DNA of 64,000 nt from Rhizophagus irregularis. Its lineage: Eukaryota; Glomeromycota; Glomeromycetes; Glomerales; Glomeraceae. Shown here piece after piece: positions 9,830 through 21,935 of the stretch (positions within the stretch are counted from its first letter, which is position 1; each line of letters starts with the position of its first letter). The stretch covers positions 992,001 through 1,056,000 of the forward strand of contig NC_089452.1 of assembly GCF_026210795.1 (NCBI RefSeq), given 5' to 3'. Under the pieces are notes generated by a model. That model made no database searches, had not been told where the DNA came from, and saw only the letters and a list, made by a program, of their open reading frames with translations. The translations under genes and the position numbers were made by a program.

Positions 9830-11580
9830 TATGTATTTCTTTTTTTTTTTTAAAAAAAAAAAGGATACGACTATCGTAAAAAAAAATTTTTTTTTTTTTT
9901 TTTTAAAGTCGTGCATTTTTTTTCATTTTACGATCGTGTCACAAACATTTCTATCGTAATGAATCGGCTAACCTTAATAAGTGATGGGCTTAGCAAAACT
10001 AAAAGTTAATTTAGACTTTTCCGAAACTATGTAGATTATGTAGATCGGCGTCCGACTCGCATCTAATTTTTTTTATGGGCCAATTTTTTTTTCACAAATT
10101 TTTTTATTTTTCTTTTATCGTAGAAATGTTTTAATCTTGAAATCATGGAAATTATACAATTTGCAAGTTAAGTTTTAAAATTATTAAGAATTTTTTGTAA
10201 ATATTTCGTTAAGTATTGCATAAAATCTCTTTTTTTTTTCTTTTTAATGAAGGTTACGCCATACAGAAGAAAATCAGTTGAAAATGTACTTTTCTACATA
10301 AGGTAACATAACACAGAGTAACGACATGCAACCACATAATATTACTAATTGAACATCGATTTTTTTTACCCACACACAATTTAATTATCCAATAATATGG
10401 AAATGATCTGTGAAATGTAACAATAGGGGTTGGCCAGGTTAACGTTAAATGGTTTTGATTTAAATTACTCGTTTGTATAACATTATGTTAAACGTCATAA
10501 TATCAAACGTCACGAACTTGATGTTTGAATAAAAAAATTTTGAACGCTTTTTTTTTTTTGTAAAAAGCAAAGCAGACGCTTTTAATGTCTACGGTAAAAT
10601 TCTATTAAAAAAGAATAACTACTAACATTGTATAATAGTGATATTTAGCTTCATGTTCAGGTGAAAGTATTCATGAGTGAAATTTAGTACGATAGGAGAT
10701 CGATTAGGAGCTTAATTTGGTTTGGCATTAGAGATCATATTAACTTAAAATTAACTAGTAGATTTTAAATATTTTACGTAGGCATTTGCTAATCTTATCG
10801 GAATGTACTGGTAACGAAAAGAATTTCCTTGATGAGCTAATACCAATTTATTTATATGTTGCTTATGTTATTGTTGGAAATTTAAAATATTAAAATTTGT
10901 TATGAATATTTGAGTAAGTTTATTTAAGTTATATATCAAAAAAAATTTTCATTAACTTATATAATAAATAAATTTTGGATATTAATAATACACATTTCTT
11001 TACAATTTTTGAAAAAGTCAAATTAGCGAAAAATTATTTCAAATTATATGATTTTAGATTGATGATAATTTCTACTGTAAAATAATTATGAACCTTTTTT
11101 AAATATTCAAATACAAAATTTGCAATATATCGGTTTATACTTAATTCAATCAAACATAATATCTGATATAGATTATATATTTTTTACAGATGCTTTTTAA
11201 TACAAAAAATAGACAATCTATATTTACTAGTTACGACTTACGAATCTAAAGGAGATTAATAATATGGTTATAATAAATTGATTGTAATTAGCTCACTATA
11301 AGTTTTAGTAATTCTTTTTCAACTTAAACATCAAAAAATTATTATTACTTCTTATTCGGAAATATAATGATTTTAGAAAGGTTATTTTTGCCATTTAGTG
11401 TACGTAATCAAAATTACAGCTCAAATTTATCATTTAAACAAATTCTGCTTTACAATTAGGAAACTATTGTGACAAATTGTAAGTATTAATTTTATAATCA
11501 ATTCTTAATTCATAATAATTTTTTTATGATTTAATATTTTTACTTAATTGCGGAAATGTCGAGTCTTAAAATTTAATGGT
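9830..11580. other. Intergenic with remnant of the kinase 3' flank
   Basis: No gene is seen. The part from about 10795 to 10930 (GAATTTCCTTGATGAGC, then GTTATTGTTGGAAATTTAAA and GTAAGTTTATTTAAGTTA) matches the sequence 3' of the first kinase at about 13985-14125, so an older kinase copy, now lost, probably stood upstream. Sequence at about 11400-11470 (CAAAATTACAGCTCAAATTTA...) recurs at about 16070-16130, upstream of the second kinase. Confidence 0.55.
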
Positions 11581-11583
11581 GGC

Positions 11584-11789
11584 AAAAATTGCAGATCAGT
11601 GAATCCGGAAAAATTATGGTCCGAAAAAAAATCAATGATCGGAGAAATTTCTATTTTTGGTTAAAATATTCCTTTTTAGAAATCATTCACAAAATAATTA
11701 TTGGTCGAAAAAAAAATTTCGTCTAAAAAAAAATATTCCATTTTAAAATAATTTTTTTTCCAGTAAAAATAATTCTAAAAAATAATCCA
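11584..11789 (+). promoter_or_regulatory. Conserved 5' block of tandem kinase, copy 1
   Basis: About 200 bases directly before the start codon are shared with the other two tandem kinases (16219-16425 and 18598-18815). They begin GCAGATCAGTGAATC, continue through GGTCCGAAAAAAAATCAATGATC and TTTTGGTTAAAATATTCC, and end in a T-rich tract and CCAGTAAAAATAATTCT. The block carries promoter and 5' leader in one unit and was copied with the gene. No defined transcription factor site is claimed. Confidence 0.5.
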
Positions 11790-13370
11790 ATGTATACTGA
11801 ATTTGACAAATTAAAAATCTTAGATAATGACACAGTAAATACCAAAAATTGTTCGTATTGCAATAAACCTTTTACTGAGGAATTATGGTGCAAAGAATGC
11901 GACCCATATAGAATAATGGAAGGAGTGGCCAGTGGAAATCCCGATATTGATAGATTTATAAAAAATACAATATATGATGCAAAAGGTCGAGGTTATAAAT
12001 TTCTTGAATGGGTACCATATGAGAGATTTACAGATATAAAAGAAATTGGCGAAGGTGGATTTGCTAAAGTGTTTTCTGCAACTTGGATTGATGGTGTATC
12101 AAAATATGATAAACAAAGTGATGGAAGTTTGAAAAAAAGAGAACCTAAACCTGGAAAAGTTGCTTTGAAAAGGTTAAATGGATCACAAAATATGTCGGAC
12201 AAATATTTAAATTAAGTAAGTTTTCTTACTTTATTAGTGCTATTTATAACTTAATTTATTTCATTTTTATTGTTCAATCATTAAATTATTTTATTTAAAT
12301 TTTATTGCAAATATAGCTTAAAATACAATGGGAAGTAACTAAGTTTGAAGGATTAGAGTTTTATGGATTAACTAAAGACCCAGAAACTAAAGAATTTATG
12401 ATTATTATACAATTTGCTGAGGGAGGAAATTTGAGAAGTAGTCTTTCAAATAATTTCAAGAATATTTTATGGAAAGAAAAAATTGAATTATTATATGATT
12501 CATCACTTGATTTACGAGATTTGCATGAATCAGGATATTTACATAAAGATTTTCATAGTGGAAATATCTTACGAATTAATACTACTTTATCTCTTATTTC
12601 AGACTTTGGATTATCAGGGCCAGCAAATGAACAAAAATCAGATGATAAAGTATATGGAGTAATGCCATATATTGCACCAGAAGTCTTAAATGGTGAACAA
12701 TATACATCATCTGCTGATATTTATAGTTTTGGTGTAGTTATGGCTGAAATATCATCTGGAAAGCCACCTTTTTATGATAAAAAACATGATTTAAGTTTAG
12801 CATTAGCCATATGTAATGGACTTAGACCAGAATTTGGAAAAGGAACTCCTGAATTTTATAAGAAATTAGCTTATAAATGTATGAATGCTAATTCAAATGA
12901 AAGACCAACAGCTAAAGAATTATTCGATATGATTGAATTTTGGTTTGATTCTCTTGAAAGTGTGAGAGATGAATTTGGTTTAGCATTTGAAGAAGCAGAT
13001 AAAGAAATACCAAACATCTCAACTTTGTATAAAAAGAATTCAGATGCTGTATATACTAGTAGAGCATTTACATTTAGTAATTTATTACCAAAACCTATTA
13101 ATTCGTCTATAATCACATCATATATTAATGAAGAAAATAATAAAGGTATTTTTTATTTAAAGTATTCTATTTTTTTAAATGTTTACTAACTTTTTTTTTG
13201 TTATGATAGATTGCGACTCTCAACTAGTTGACTTGGAAGTTTCCAATTCAATACAATTAAGAGGTACTTGAAACATTTTACTATTTAATTTATTTAACTT
13301 ATTAATAATTTATTTATTTTATCTTTAAATAATAGATACTACTGTTGACGAAAATAGTGATGATGATTAA
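11790..13370 (+). pseudogene. Tandem kinase copy 1, nonsense codon at end of exon 1
   Basis: Exons 11790-12215, 12317-13145, 13210-13263 and 13336-13370 are inferred from GT-AG borders and from the neighbouring copies; joined they give 448 codons including the final stop. The N terminus carries Cys-Ser-Tyr-Cys and Cys-Lys-Glu-Cys pairs. The kinase domain then has the Gly loop (GEGGFAKVF), VALK lysine, HKDFHSGN catalytic loop, DFG and APE motifs, so it is of TKL type. The last codon of exon 1 is TAA (12213-12215), where both other copies have GAA; one G-to-T change explains it. By alignment to kinases this Glu (Asn-Glu-Leu-Lys) is the probable helix-C glutamate that pairs with the VALK lysine. 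Everything downstream is open, so loss is recent, or the base is an assembly error or an allele. Confidence 0.85.
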
Positions 13371-14140
13371 AAAAATTAAATATTTGTATGTATTTCATTT
13401 ATAGTTTACCTTTATTATTATTTATGTTAAATCAAAACAGGTAGATTAAAGGTTATGAACATGTTTATCCGTTTATTTTATAGTTTGTAATGTATACTTA
13501 ATTAAATTTAATAAATATACACGTAATTCAAAGTATTATATATGTAATGATAAATTATTATTTAATATTTCGGTTCCTTAAGTTTATTGAGTTTTGAAAA
13601 GTTTCGTTTGGTGGAAATTTAGTAGTAATTATTCTTTTTTTTTATAAAATTTTGAATGACTTAAACGTGACGGTATTGGACTTTCTGCTAATAATGAAAA
13701 ATAGGTCGTAAATTTTTAAAGCTTATTATTTATGGAAAGAAATGATTATGAATGTAATATTTTATAAGATTTAATTTCAAGGAATACTAACATCAGCTAA
13801 TACTATTACATTTTCTAGTGATATTCTTTGAAATCAATATTATTTAGGTTAATGTCGCCATTATGATATTTATATACGAATTTTGAAGAAGCAACTATTC
13901 GGTATAAAATGTATTAAAAAAGAGAGTATTATAAGCAAATCCAGAAATTCTTTGTCGGAATGTATTATCCCATATTAATAACAAAAAGAATTTTCTTGAA
14001 GAGCCTTTTGGGATATATGTAACTTTATTAATTTAATACAATTTATTAATATGTTGTTTATGTTATTGTTGGAAATTTAAAATATCAAAGTTTGTCAAGA
14101 AAATTAGAATAAGTTTATTTAAGTTACAAGAATTATTAAT
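13371..14140 (+). repeat. 3' flank shared by kinase copies 1 and 2
   Basis: Parts of this stretch recur 3' of the second kinase (18039-18560): TTTGTAATGTATACTT, AAGTATTATATATGTAATG, and GGACTTTCTGCTAATAATGA. The distal part (13985-14125) recurs upstream of copy 1 at about 10795-10930. This places the duplication unit boundaries outside the coding region and shows at least one more ancestral copy. No gene is present. Confidence 0.6.
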
Positions 14141-14149
14141 TTATATTAT

Positions 14150-16215
14150 CATAATTAAGAAAATTTGATTGACCTTCTTGACAACGATAACCAATCTTTA
14201 AACTAATACATTTCCGGTTAATTAAAATTTTAATTAGATTTTTTTTTATTCTGATACTAACAAAAAAAGTATAATTTTTCTTATTAATTGCATTTTATTT
14301 CTTCTCTCTTGACTATCCATTTCTATAATAATAATGTTTTTTTTATTTTTCAGTAAAGACCGAAACTACCATTTTAGTCTTTTTTATCAATTTTTTTATC
14401 ACTCTTTTTATTATTATTCTTTCTTTCGGTTAACCAAAATTATTTCTTATTCTTTTTTTTTATTTTTTTATTTATTTTTTTAATCAGAATTTATCAAAAT
14501 TTTTGGAATGTTTTTTTAACCCAAAAAATATTGTTTATTCTTTTTTGGATCAAGACTATAATCAGATTAGAACTATATCCTACGGCTTTTCGATGTTTAG
14601 TGAGATTTTTTTAGTCAATGATATTGTTTCTGATTAATAAATTTGCATGAAAATTTCCCGATTAATAAATTTACGTAAAAAATTTTTTTTTGACATAGTG
14701 AATTTTTTTTAGTGAGATTGTTTTTAATTATATAGATACATAACAATATTAATAATTTTGTAATTAAATCTATAATAAGTTTTTTGATAAACTACCTAAC
14801 TAAAAAAAATTGTCTGACATTTGCCATATGTGACATGCCTCCGCCTGATTTATTTATGGTCAAAAACTATTTGATTCCAATCAACCAATCCAATTTTAGT
14901 TAATGAAATTTTACCTTAATCAGAATTTTTTTTAATTTTTTAGTCTGATTTTTTTTTCAAATATTTCTAGCTTTTTTTTGGTTCCTTTCTTTTCCAACTG
15001 AAATTTTTTTATTAAATAATCCTATTATTTCGGTCTTTTAAGTCCGATTTTTTTTATATTAATTTTTTTTGATCTTTTTTTAGACCATATTGTTATTTTT
15101 TTTTCTTTTTGGACCGAATTATTGTCCTTTTTTTTTCAGAATTTTTTTCGGAAATTTCCCTTTTTTTAAACCGATTTCTTTCTTTATCCTTTTTCTTTTC
15201 CCAGATTTTTTTTTCTTTTTCTTTCAATTTTTATTATTATTAAATAAAGAAATAAAATATTATATTATTTATATTTACAAAATTATTATTTTTTTAAAAA
15301 AATCAAATGAACATGTAGGAAAATTGATCGATGTTGATGGGTTGATAGAAAGGTGATTAAGATTTATTTTTTCAATTAAATAAATTGAACGCTGGATAAA
15401 TAGTTTTTATTTTCAAATTCATAAAAATCAAATAAAATTGATATTTTTACAATATTTTATAATTAATTAATTGAAGAAATTGTTAATTTAATAATAGATT
15501 ATTATAACCAAATCCGTATCCGATATTCTCTAAATAATCACCAGATTTTTGAATAAAGATTTAATTCAAATGGTTTAGTTAAATTAACAATTTATCGAGT
15601 AAAATGAGCATCAAAGAATAATAATAAATAGATGAACAGATACTAATACATTTAATTTTTCAAATATTTTTCCTAAGTTGGTTATAAGTTTAAGATTGAC
15701 GTAACATAAAATAATAAGAAATAATTATAACAATTATAATTAATTAATAAAAATATTTGTAATATTTTCATTTCTAAAAAATTAATCCAAATTTCATTCT
15801 ACACTCAAACGTCAAATCAATTAATATAAATAGCCACATTATTGTAAATATAATTTATATCATTCTAAATTATAAATATGATTTAATACATATTATCTTA
15901 ATATTTTTTTGTTAACTAATTAATATCATATTAAATTCCTAATTATAAACAAAAAATATTGTAGCCATCTTTAATTTACTTAGTATTACATTATAATACT
16001 AAAATTTTCTATTTAAATAAACTCATTGGTCTCGATACGAAGCAACGCGTTACGTGTATGTAGTAGTAATCAAAATTACAGCTCAAATTTACCATTTAAA
16101 AAATTCTGCTTTACAATTAGGAAGCTATTCTGATCCATATTTCTAACTATTAATTTTATAATCAAATCTTAATTTTAGATTTTATTTTATTTTTTTTTGA
16201 TTTAGTATTTTTACG
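14150..16215. other. T-rich intergenic sequence, no gene seen
   Basis: From about 14220 to 15240 the plus strand is dominated by T runs separated by short motifs such as GGTCCGAA, CCGATT and GATTTTTTT. This looks like a decayed, expanded form of the T-rich leader found before each kinase. From 15360 to 16060 it is plain A+T-rich DNA. The open frame at 15090-15356 is a Phe-rich product of the T runs. Confidence 0.4.
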
Positions 16216-16218
16216 GTC

Positions 16219-16425
16219 TGGCAACATTGCAGATCAGTGAATCGGAAAAATTATGGTCCGAAAAAAAAATCAATGATAGGAGAAATTTCTGTTTTTGGTT
16301 AAAATATTCCTTTTTAGTAATCATTCACGAATAATCATAGTCGTAAAAAAAATTTCGTCTAAAAAATATTTCTGTTTAAAATAATTTTTTTTTTTCCAGT
16401 AAAAATAATTCTCAAAAATAATTTA
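16219..16425 (+). promoter_or_regulatory. Conserved 5' block of tandem kinase, copy 2
   Basis: Same block as at 11584-11789, closely similar over its whole length, including GCAGATCAGTGAATC, the GGTCCG motif and the CCAGTAAAAATAATTCT just before the start codon. Confidence 0.5.
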
Positions 16426-18038
16426 ATGGAAACTGAATTTAACAAATTAAAAATCTTAGATAATGACACAGTAAATACCAAAAATTGTTCGTATTGCAAT
16501 AAACCTTTTATTGAGGAATTATGGTGTAAAGAATGCGACCCACTTAGAATAATGGAAGGAGTGGCCAGCGGAAATCCTGATATTGATAAATTTATAAAAG
16601 ATACAATGTATGCAAAAGATGGTAGATTTCCTGAATGGGTACCATATGAGAGATTTACAGATATAAAAGAAATAGGCGAAGGTGGATTTGCCAAAGTGTT
16701 TTCTGCAACTTGGATTGATGGTGAATCAAGATATGATAAACAAAGTGATGGAAGTTGTAAAAAAAGGGAACCTTATTCTAAAAAAGTTGCTTTGAAAAGG
16801 TTAAATGGATCACAAAATATGTCAGACAAATATTTAAATGAAGTAAGTTTTCTTACTTTATTAATGCTATTTATAATTTAATTTATTTCATTTTAATTGT
16901 TCAATATTAGTAATCATTAAAATTATTTTTGTTTAAAATTTATTGCAAATATAGCTTAAAATACAATGGAAAGTAACTAAGTTTGGCGGATTAAACTTTT
17001 TTGGATTAACTAAAGACCTAGAAACTAAAGAATTTATGATGATTATACAATTTGCCGAGGAAGGAAATTTAAGAAGTAGTCTTTCAAAGAATTTCAAGAA
17101 TATTTTATGAAAGAAAAAATTGATTTATTATATTGTTCATCAATTGATTTACGAGATTTGTATAGATCAGGATATTTGCATAAAGATTTTCATAGTGGAA
17201 ATATCCTACGAATTAATAATTCTTATTCTCTCATTTCAGACTTTGGATTATCAGGATCAGCAAATGAACAAAAATCAGATGATAAAGTATATGGAGTAAT
17301 GCCATATATTGCACCAGAAGTCTTAAATGGTGAACAATATACATCATCTGCTGATATTTATAGTTTTGGTGTAGTTATGGCTGAAATATCATCTGGAAAG
17401 CCACCTTTTTATAATAAAAATCATGATTTAAGTTTAGCATTAGCCATATGTAGTGGACTTAGACCAGAATTTGGAAAAGGAACTCCTGAATTTTATAAGA
17501 AATTAGCTTATAAATGTATGAATGCTAATTCAAATGAAAGACCGACAGCTGGTGAATTGTACAATATATTTGTTTTTTGGTGTAATTCTAATAAAGGTAA
17601 GAAAGATGAAGAAGAAAATTTTGGTTATAAGGGAGAAGAAATAAGAGCAGCATTTGAAGAAGCAGATAAAGAAATACCAAACATCTCAACTTTGTATAAA
17701 AAGAATTCAGATGCTGTATATACTAGTAGAGCATTTACATTTAGTAATTTATTACCAAAACCTGTTAATTCATCCATTATCACATCATATATTAATGAAG
17801 AAAATAATAAAGGTATTTTTTATTTAAAATATTCTATTTTTTTAAATGTTCGCTAACTTTTTTTTTGTTATGATAGATTGCGACTCTCAACTAGTTGACT
17901 TGGAAGTTTCCAATTCAATAAAATTAAGAGGTACTTTAAACATTTACTATTTAATTTATTTAACTTATACATACTAATAATTTATTTATTTTATCTTTAA
18001 TAATAGATACTACTGTTGACGAGAATAGTGATGATTAA
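16426..18038 (+). pseudogene. Tandem kinase copy 2, one-base frameshift
   Basis: Exons 16426-16842, 16955-17812, 17877-17930 and 18007-18038. Exon 1 is open and keeps the helix-C Glu codon that copy 1 has lost. In exon 2 the frame stops at TGA (17108-17110): copy 1 reads TTATGGAAAGAAAAA where copy 2 reads TTATGAAAGAAAAA, one G fewer, and every downstream codon matches copy 1 after restoring alignment. The domain order is as in copy 1: Cys pairs, Gly loop, VALK, HKDFHSGN, DFG, APE and the short phase-1 tail exons. The C-lobe carries an insertion relative to copy 1 around 17590-17640 (a Lys/Glu-rich stretch). Copies 1 and 2 are very close, so the duplication is recent. An assembly or sequencing error is not excluded. 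Confidence 0.85.
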
Positions 18039-18595
18039 AGAAATTTATTTTTTTATAGTGCACCATTTATATTTACATTAAATTAAATATTTTAAAGTTT
18101 AAGCAAGCATCATTATTTATCATGGTTTATTTTTATAGCTTAGTAGTTGTTTCTTTGTAATGTATACTTGTGATAAATTGATTTTTTAATAAATTTAATA
18201 AATGTGCATGTAATTCAAAAGTATTATATATGTAATGATAAATTATTATTTAATATTTCAGTTTCTAAAAGTTTTTTGACTTTTGTAAATTTAGTTTAGT
18301 AGAAATTTAATTGTAATTTTTCTTTTTCTTTAAAAAAAAAAAATTATAAAATTTGAATGACTAGCGTGATAGATATTGGACTTTCTGCTAATAATGAAAA
18401 ATCTTTAATCGTAAATTTTAAATTTTATATTTATGTAAAGAAATGACTATAATTGTGATATAAGATTCAACTTCAAGGGGATACTGAAATCAGTTAATAC
18501 CATTATACTTTCTATTGATATTCTTGAATCAATATTATCTTAATTCATATATTTAATTTTTAAAATTTATTTATTTATTGTGATATTACTTTACT
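18039..18595 (+). repeat. 3' flank of kinase copy 2
   Basis: It contains the same landmarks as the flank of copy 1 (TTTGTAATGTATACTT, AAAAGTATTATATATGTAATG, GGACTTTCTGCTAATAATGA) with more substitutions and small gaps, then passes directly into the leader of copy 3. No gene is present. Confidence 0.55.
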
Positions 18596-18597
18596 TG

Positions 18598-18815
18598 CAG
18601 ATCAGTAAATCCGGAACAAATATGGCCCGAAAAAAAGAATGAATCGGAGTAACTTCTATTTTTGGTTAACATGTTCCCTTAACATATTCCTTTTTAGTAA
18701 CTCTTTCACGATATAAAAGGTTCGTCTAAAAAAAATATTTTTGTCTAAAATTAATTTTTTTTTTTTTCAACAAAAATTTTTTTTTTTAGTAGAATAAATT
18801 TCGAAACTAACTCAA
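18598..18815 (+). promoter_or_regulatory. Conserved 5' block of tandem kinase, copy 3
   Basis: It begins GCAGATCAGTAAATCCGGA and keeps CCCGAAAAAAAGAATGA and TTTTTGGTTAACATGTTCC, then a T-rich tract. It is more diverged than the blocks of copies 1 and 2, in line with the coding sequence. Confidence 0.45.
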
Positions 18816-20273
18816 ATGGAAACCGAACTTAATAAATTAAATGTTTCAGACAAAGACACTGATACAGTAAATACCAAAAATTGTTCATATTGCAATAAAG
18901 CCTTTACCGAAGAATTATGGTGTAGAAGATGCGACCCATTTAAAAAAATGGGAGGATGGACCAGTGGAAATCCTGATATTGATAAGTTTATAAAAGACAC
19001 AATGCATGAAGCACAATATGACCCCGTTGTCAGAAGAAATGTATTTCTTGGGTGGGTACCGTTCGATAGACTTGCAGATATAATCGAAATTGGTGAAGGT
19101 GGATTTTCTAAAGTGTATTCTGCAACATGGTTAGATGGTTATTCATACTATGCTAATAGTCATGAAAAAAGACAACCTGTACCTATTCAAGTTGCTTTGA
19201 AAAGGTTAAATGGGTCACAGATCATGTCAGACAACTATTTAAATGAAGTATGTTTTGTATATTTTATTATTTTTAATTCATTTTTATCGTTTAATATTAA
19301 GAATAATTTTATCGTGAATATAGCTTAAAATACATTGGGGTATCAGCATATCATATGGGTTAAAGTTTTATGCGATGACTAAAGACCCAGAAACAAACGA
19401 ATTTATGATGATTATGCAATTTGCTAATAAAGGAAGTTTGAGAAGTATCCTTACAAATAATTTTAACAATACCTTGTGGAATAATAAACTTAAATTATTA
19501 CGCGATTCAGCAAATGATTTATATAAGTTACATCGATCAGGATATTTTCATAAAGATTTTCATAGTGGAAATATCTTACGAGTTACTGATGAATTATCCT
19601 TTGTTTCAGACTTTGGATTATCTAGACCAGCAAATGAACAGAATCCAGATAATAAAGTATATGGGGTAATGCCATATATTGCACCAGAAGTTTTAAATGG
19701 AGAATCATATACATTTTCATCTGATATTTATAGTTTAGGTGTAATTATGGCTGAACTATCATCTGGAAAACCACCTTTTTACAATAAAAAACATGATATA
19801 AGTTTAACATTAGCAGTATGTAATGGACTCAGACCAGAATTTGGAAAGGGAACTCCTGAATTTTACAAGAAATTAGCTTATAAATGTATGAGTGCTAATC
19901 CAAATGAAAGACCATCAGCCAATGAGTTATTCAATATATTTAAGTTTTGGCTTATTTCTGTTGTAGAATATAGATGTAAAGAAGAATTTGGTTATAATGC
20001 AAAAGAAATTAAAGAAGCATTTGAGAAAGCTGATGAAGAAATACCAAATATTTCAACTTCATATGAAAAGAATTCTAATGCTATATATACTAGTAGGAAG
20101 TTTTCAAAACCTGTTAATTCATCCAATACTACTAATAGTAAAGAAAGTGATCAAGGTATTTTCTATTTAAAATTTTATTTTTATTTATTTAAATTAATTA
20201 TTGACATTTTTTTTTTGTTTTAATAGACTGTGACTCTCAAATGGTTGAATTAGAAGTTCCTAATTCTATATGA
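18816..20273 (+). CDS. TKL-type protein kinase, tandem copy 3 (open)
   Basis: Exons 18816-19247, 19324-20155 and 20227-20273 give a 436-residue protein. Residues about 22-42 carry two Cys-X2-Cys pairs (CSYC, CRRC), a possible small metal-binding knuckle. The kinase domain follows with GEGGFSKVY, VALK, the Asn-Glu-Leu-Lys helix-C glutamate across the first intron, HKDFHSGN (His-Lys-Asp in place of His-Arg-Asp), SDFGLS, and PYIAPEV, so an active Ser/Thr or dual-specificity enzyme is expected. Introns are 76 and 71 bases. The tail stops at TGA in the third exon (20271-20273), a little before the position used by copies 1 and 2. It is more diverged from them than they are from each other. Substrate and pathway are unknown. 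Confidence 0.85.
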
Positions 20274-21720
20274 AGATTAAGAGGTACAATGACAACAAAA
20301 TTATTATTTGTTTATACATATTAAAGATATTATTAACGATACTGTATTTATCTTTAGTATTAGATATTTAACGCTTTTAAAAAATTTTTTGCAATTAAAT
20401 GTTAATTAAACGTGATATTATTAAAATATAACATGATGGTGAAAATCTGATGATAATATTAACTTCTACAAATTTTGAATTTATTAAATTGTAATATCTT
20501 TATCTAATATTTTATAAGATACAGCTGTTACAGTATTTTTAATATAAAAACTTATTTTTCTTCGACAAAGCAACTTTAACATAGTAACCATGAAAATATA
20601 CTTATTTTCCTTGCTTTTTAATTTTTTATTTTCTTTCTTTTTTATTCAATTTATTTTTTAAATGTTTCATTATTCAACTGATTTAAAATAATATATTTAT
20701 AGCCTCACGAAAATTCGCATTAAATGATAAATAAAACAAGTTAATATTAAACGGTTTCTTTTTTTTATTTAATGAACTAACAGGTGAGGACGAGTTTAGT
20801 AAGTTGCCAAATTTATTTAGGACAAATTTATAATGATAAACCTTTTCAATTCAATAAATACTAAGACATGTCGCACAGACGAGTTTATAAGACGTAAAAT
20901 TTCATTGATTAATTGCTTAATTAATTTCTTTTTATTTAGTATTGTGTAATTAAGGTGCTAGTATAGAGAAGCCAAAACTCAATATGGAAAATTTTAAAAT
21001 TTTTATTGTTTTGATTCTTGAGTTGTTGGGGGCTAGTTCCTGGTGGTACTTGATAAATTAGGCTTTTTTTCATTAGTCTTCGAGAAGGTATAGCTATAGA
21101 ATATCAACTGGACAACACGATTACTTTCACATACATGTGAGGATCGCGTTAGCTTCAAGATATCAAGAGTTTATTTTCACTATTTCTTTCTTCACCAAAT
21201 GTCAGAGATCGTTGATAATATGAAAAATGAAAAAAAAGTGGTAAGGACGAAATGATAAATGGCAAATGACTGGAGTTATTTGTCATAATTTGACTCTGCC
21301 CAAATAACGCAAAGTTGAGATCTTTTAATTATAAAGTTTTATTTTTTAAGAGAAAGGGTATTATATTATCGTAATTTATCTACATTAATAAAACAAATCA
21401 AAAGGATAATCTTAATAACCCATGCCACTCATTATATATCAGAACCGTATTATATATCTCGTGTATATATATATTAAAATTCTATTTTTTATTAAATTAT
21501 CATTAATAATAGACACAATTAATACCTCAATATTATTAAAAAATAAATGAAAAAAAAAATTTAACCTAGAGAGTTGATGTATACTAATATCTTAATCTAC
21601 TATTAATGAATCATGGGATATAAAAAATTTTCATAGATACGTGAAATGTTGCTGACTTAGCCAAGTTTTTTAAAAAAACTTGTTGCCACCTGATCACCGA
21701 CGTTGAGGCGCAGTAACATT
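20274..21720. other. Intergenic, no gene seen
   Basis: A+T-rich sequence. A short segment at about 20975-21060 is less A+T-rich but has no open frame of note. AT-alternating tracts lie around 21455-21475. No inverted repeats or splice-like arrays were recognised. Confidence 0.35.
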
Positions 21721-21724
21721 GATC

Positions 21725-21935
21725 AGGACCTCGGGAAAGGGGAAAAGGAGGGTGAGAGAGGGGAAGGGAGAGTGGAAAGAAAAGAAAGGGAAAGACGAAG
21801 GGATGGGAAAGGAAAGGAAGGGAGAGGATGAAATGGGACAATAAGGTGAGGGAAAGAGCGAGAGAATACACATAACAAACATACCCACACACAACACATC
21901 CCAATACCCACACACCCACATACCTGCACATCGCT
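21725..21935. repeat. Purine-rich minisatellite plus CA-rich tract
   Basis: From 21732 to about 21865 the plus strand is almost pure purine (GGGAAAGG, GGAAGGGAGAG type units), then passes into a CA-rich tract (ACACACAACACATCCC, CCCACACACCCACATACC). Three overlapping minus-strand open frames arise from this composition and are not genes. Confidence 0.7.

Noticed and set aside
15090-15356. Phe-rich 88-codon frame
   Set aside because: Product of T runs in a low-complexity stretch.
21611-21931. Three overlapping minus-strand frames over the purine/CA tract
   Set aside because: All frames are open because of the simple-sequence composition; no domain or splice context.
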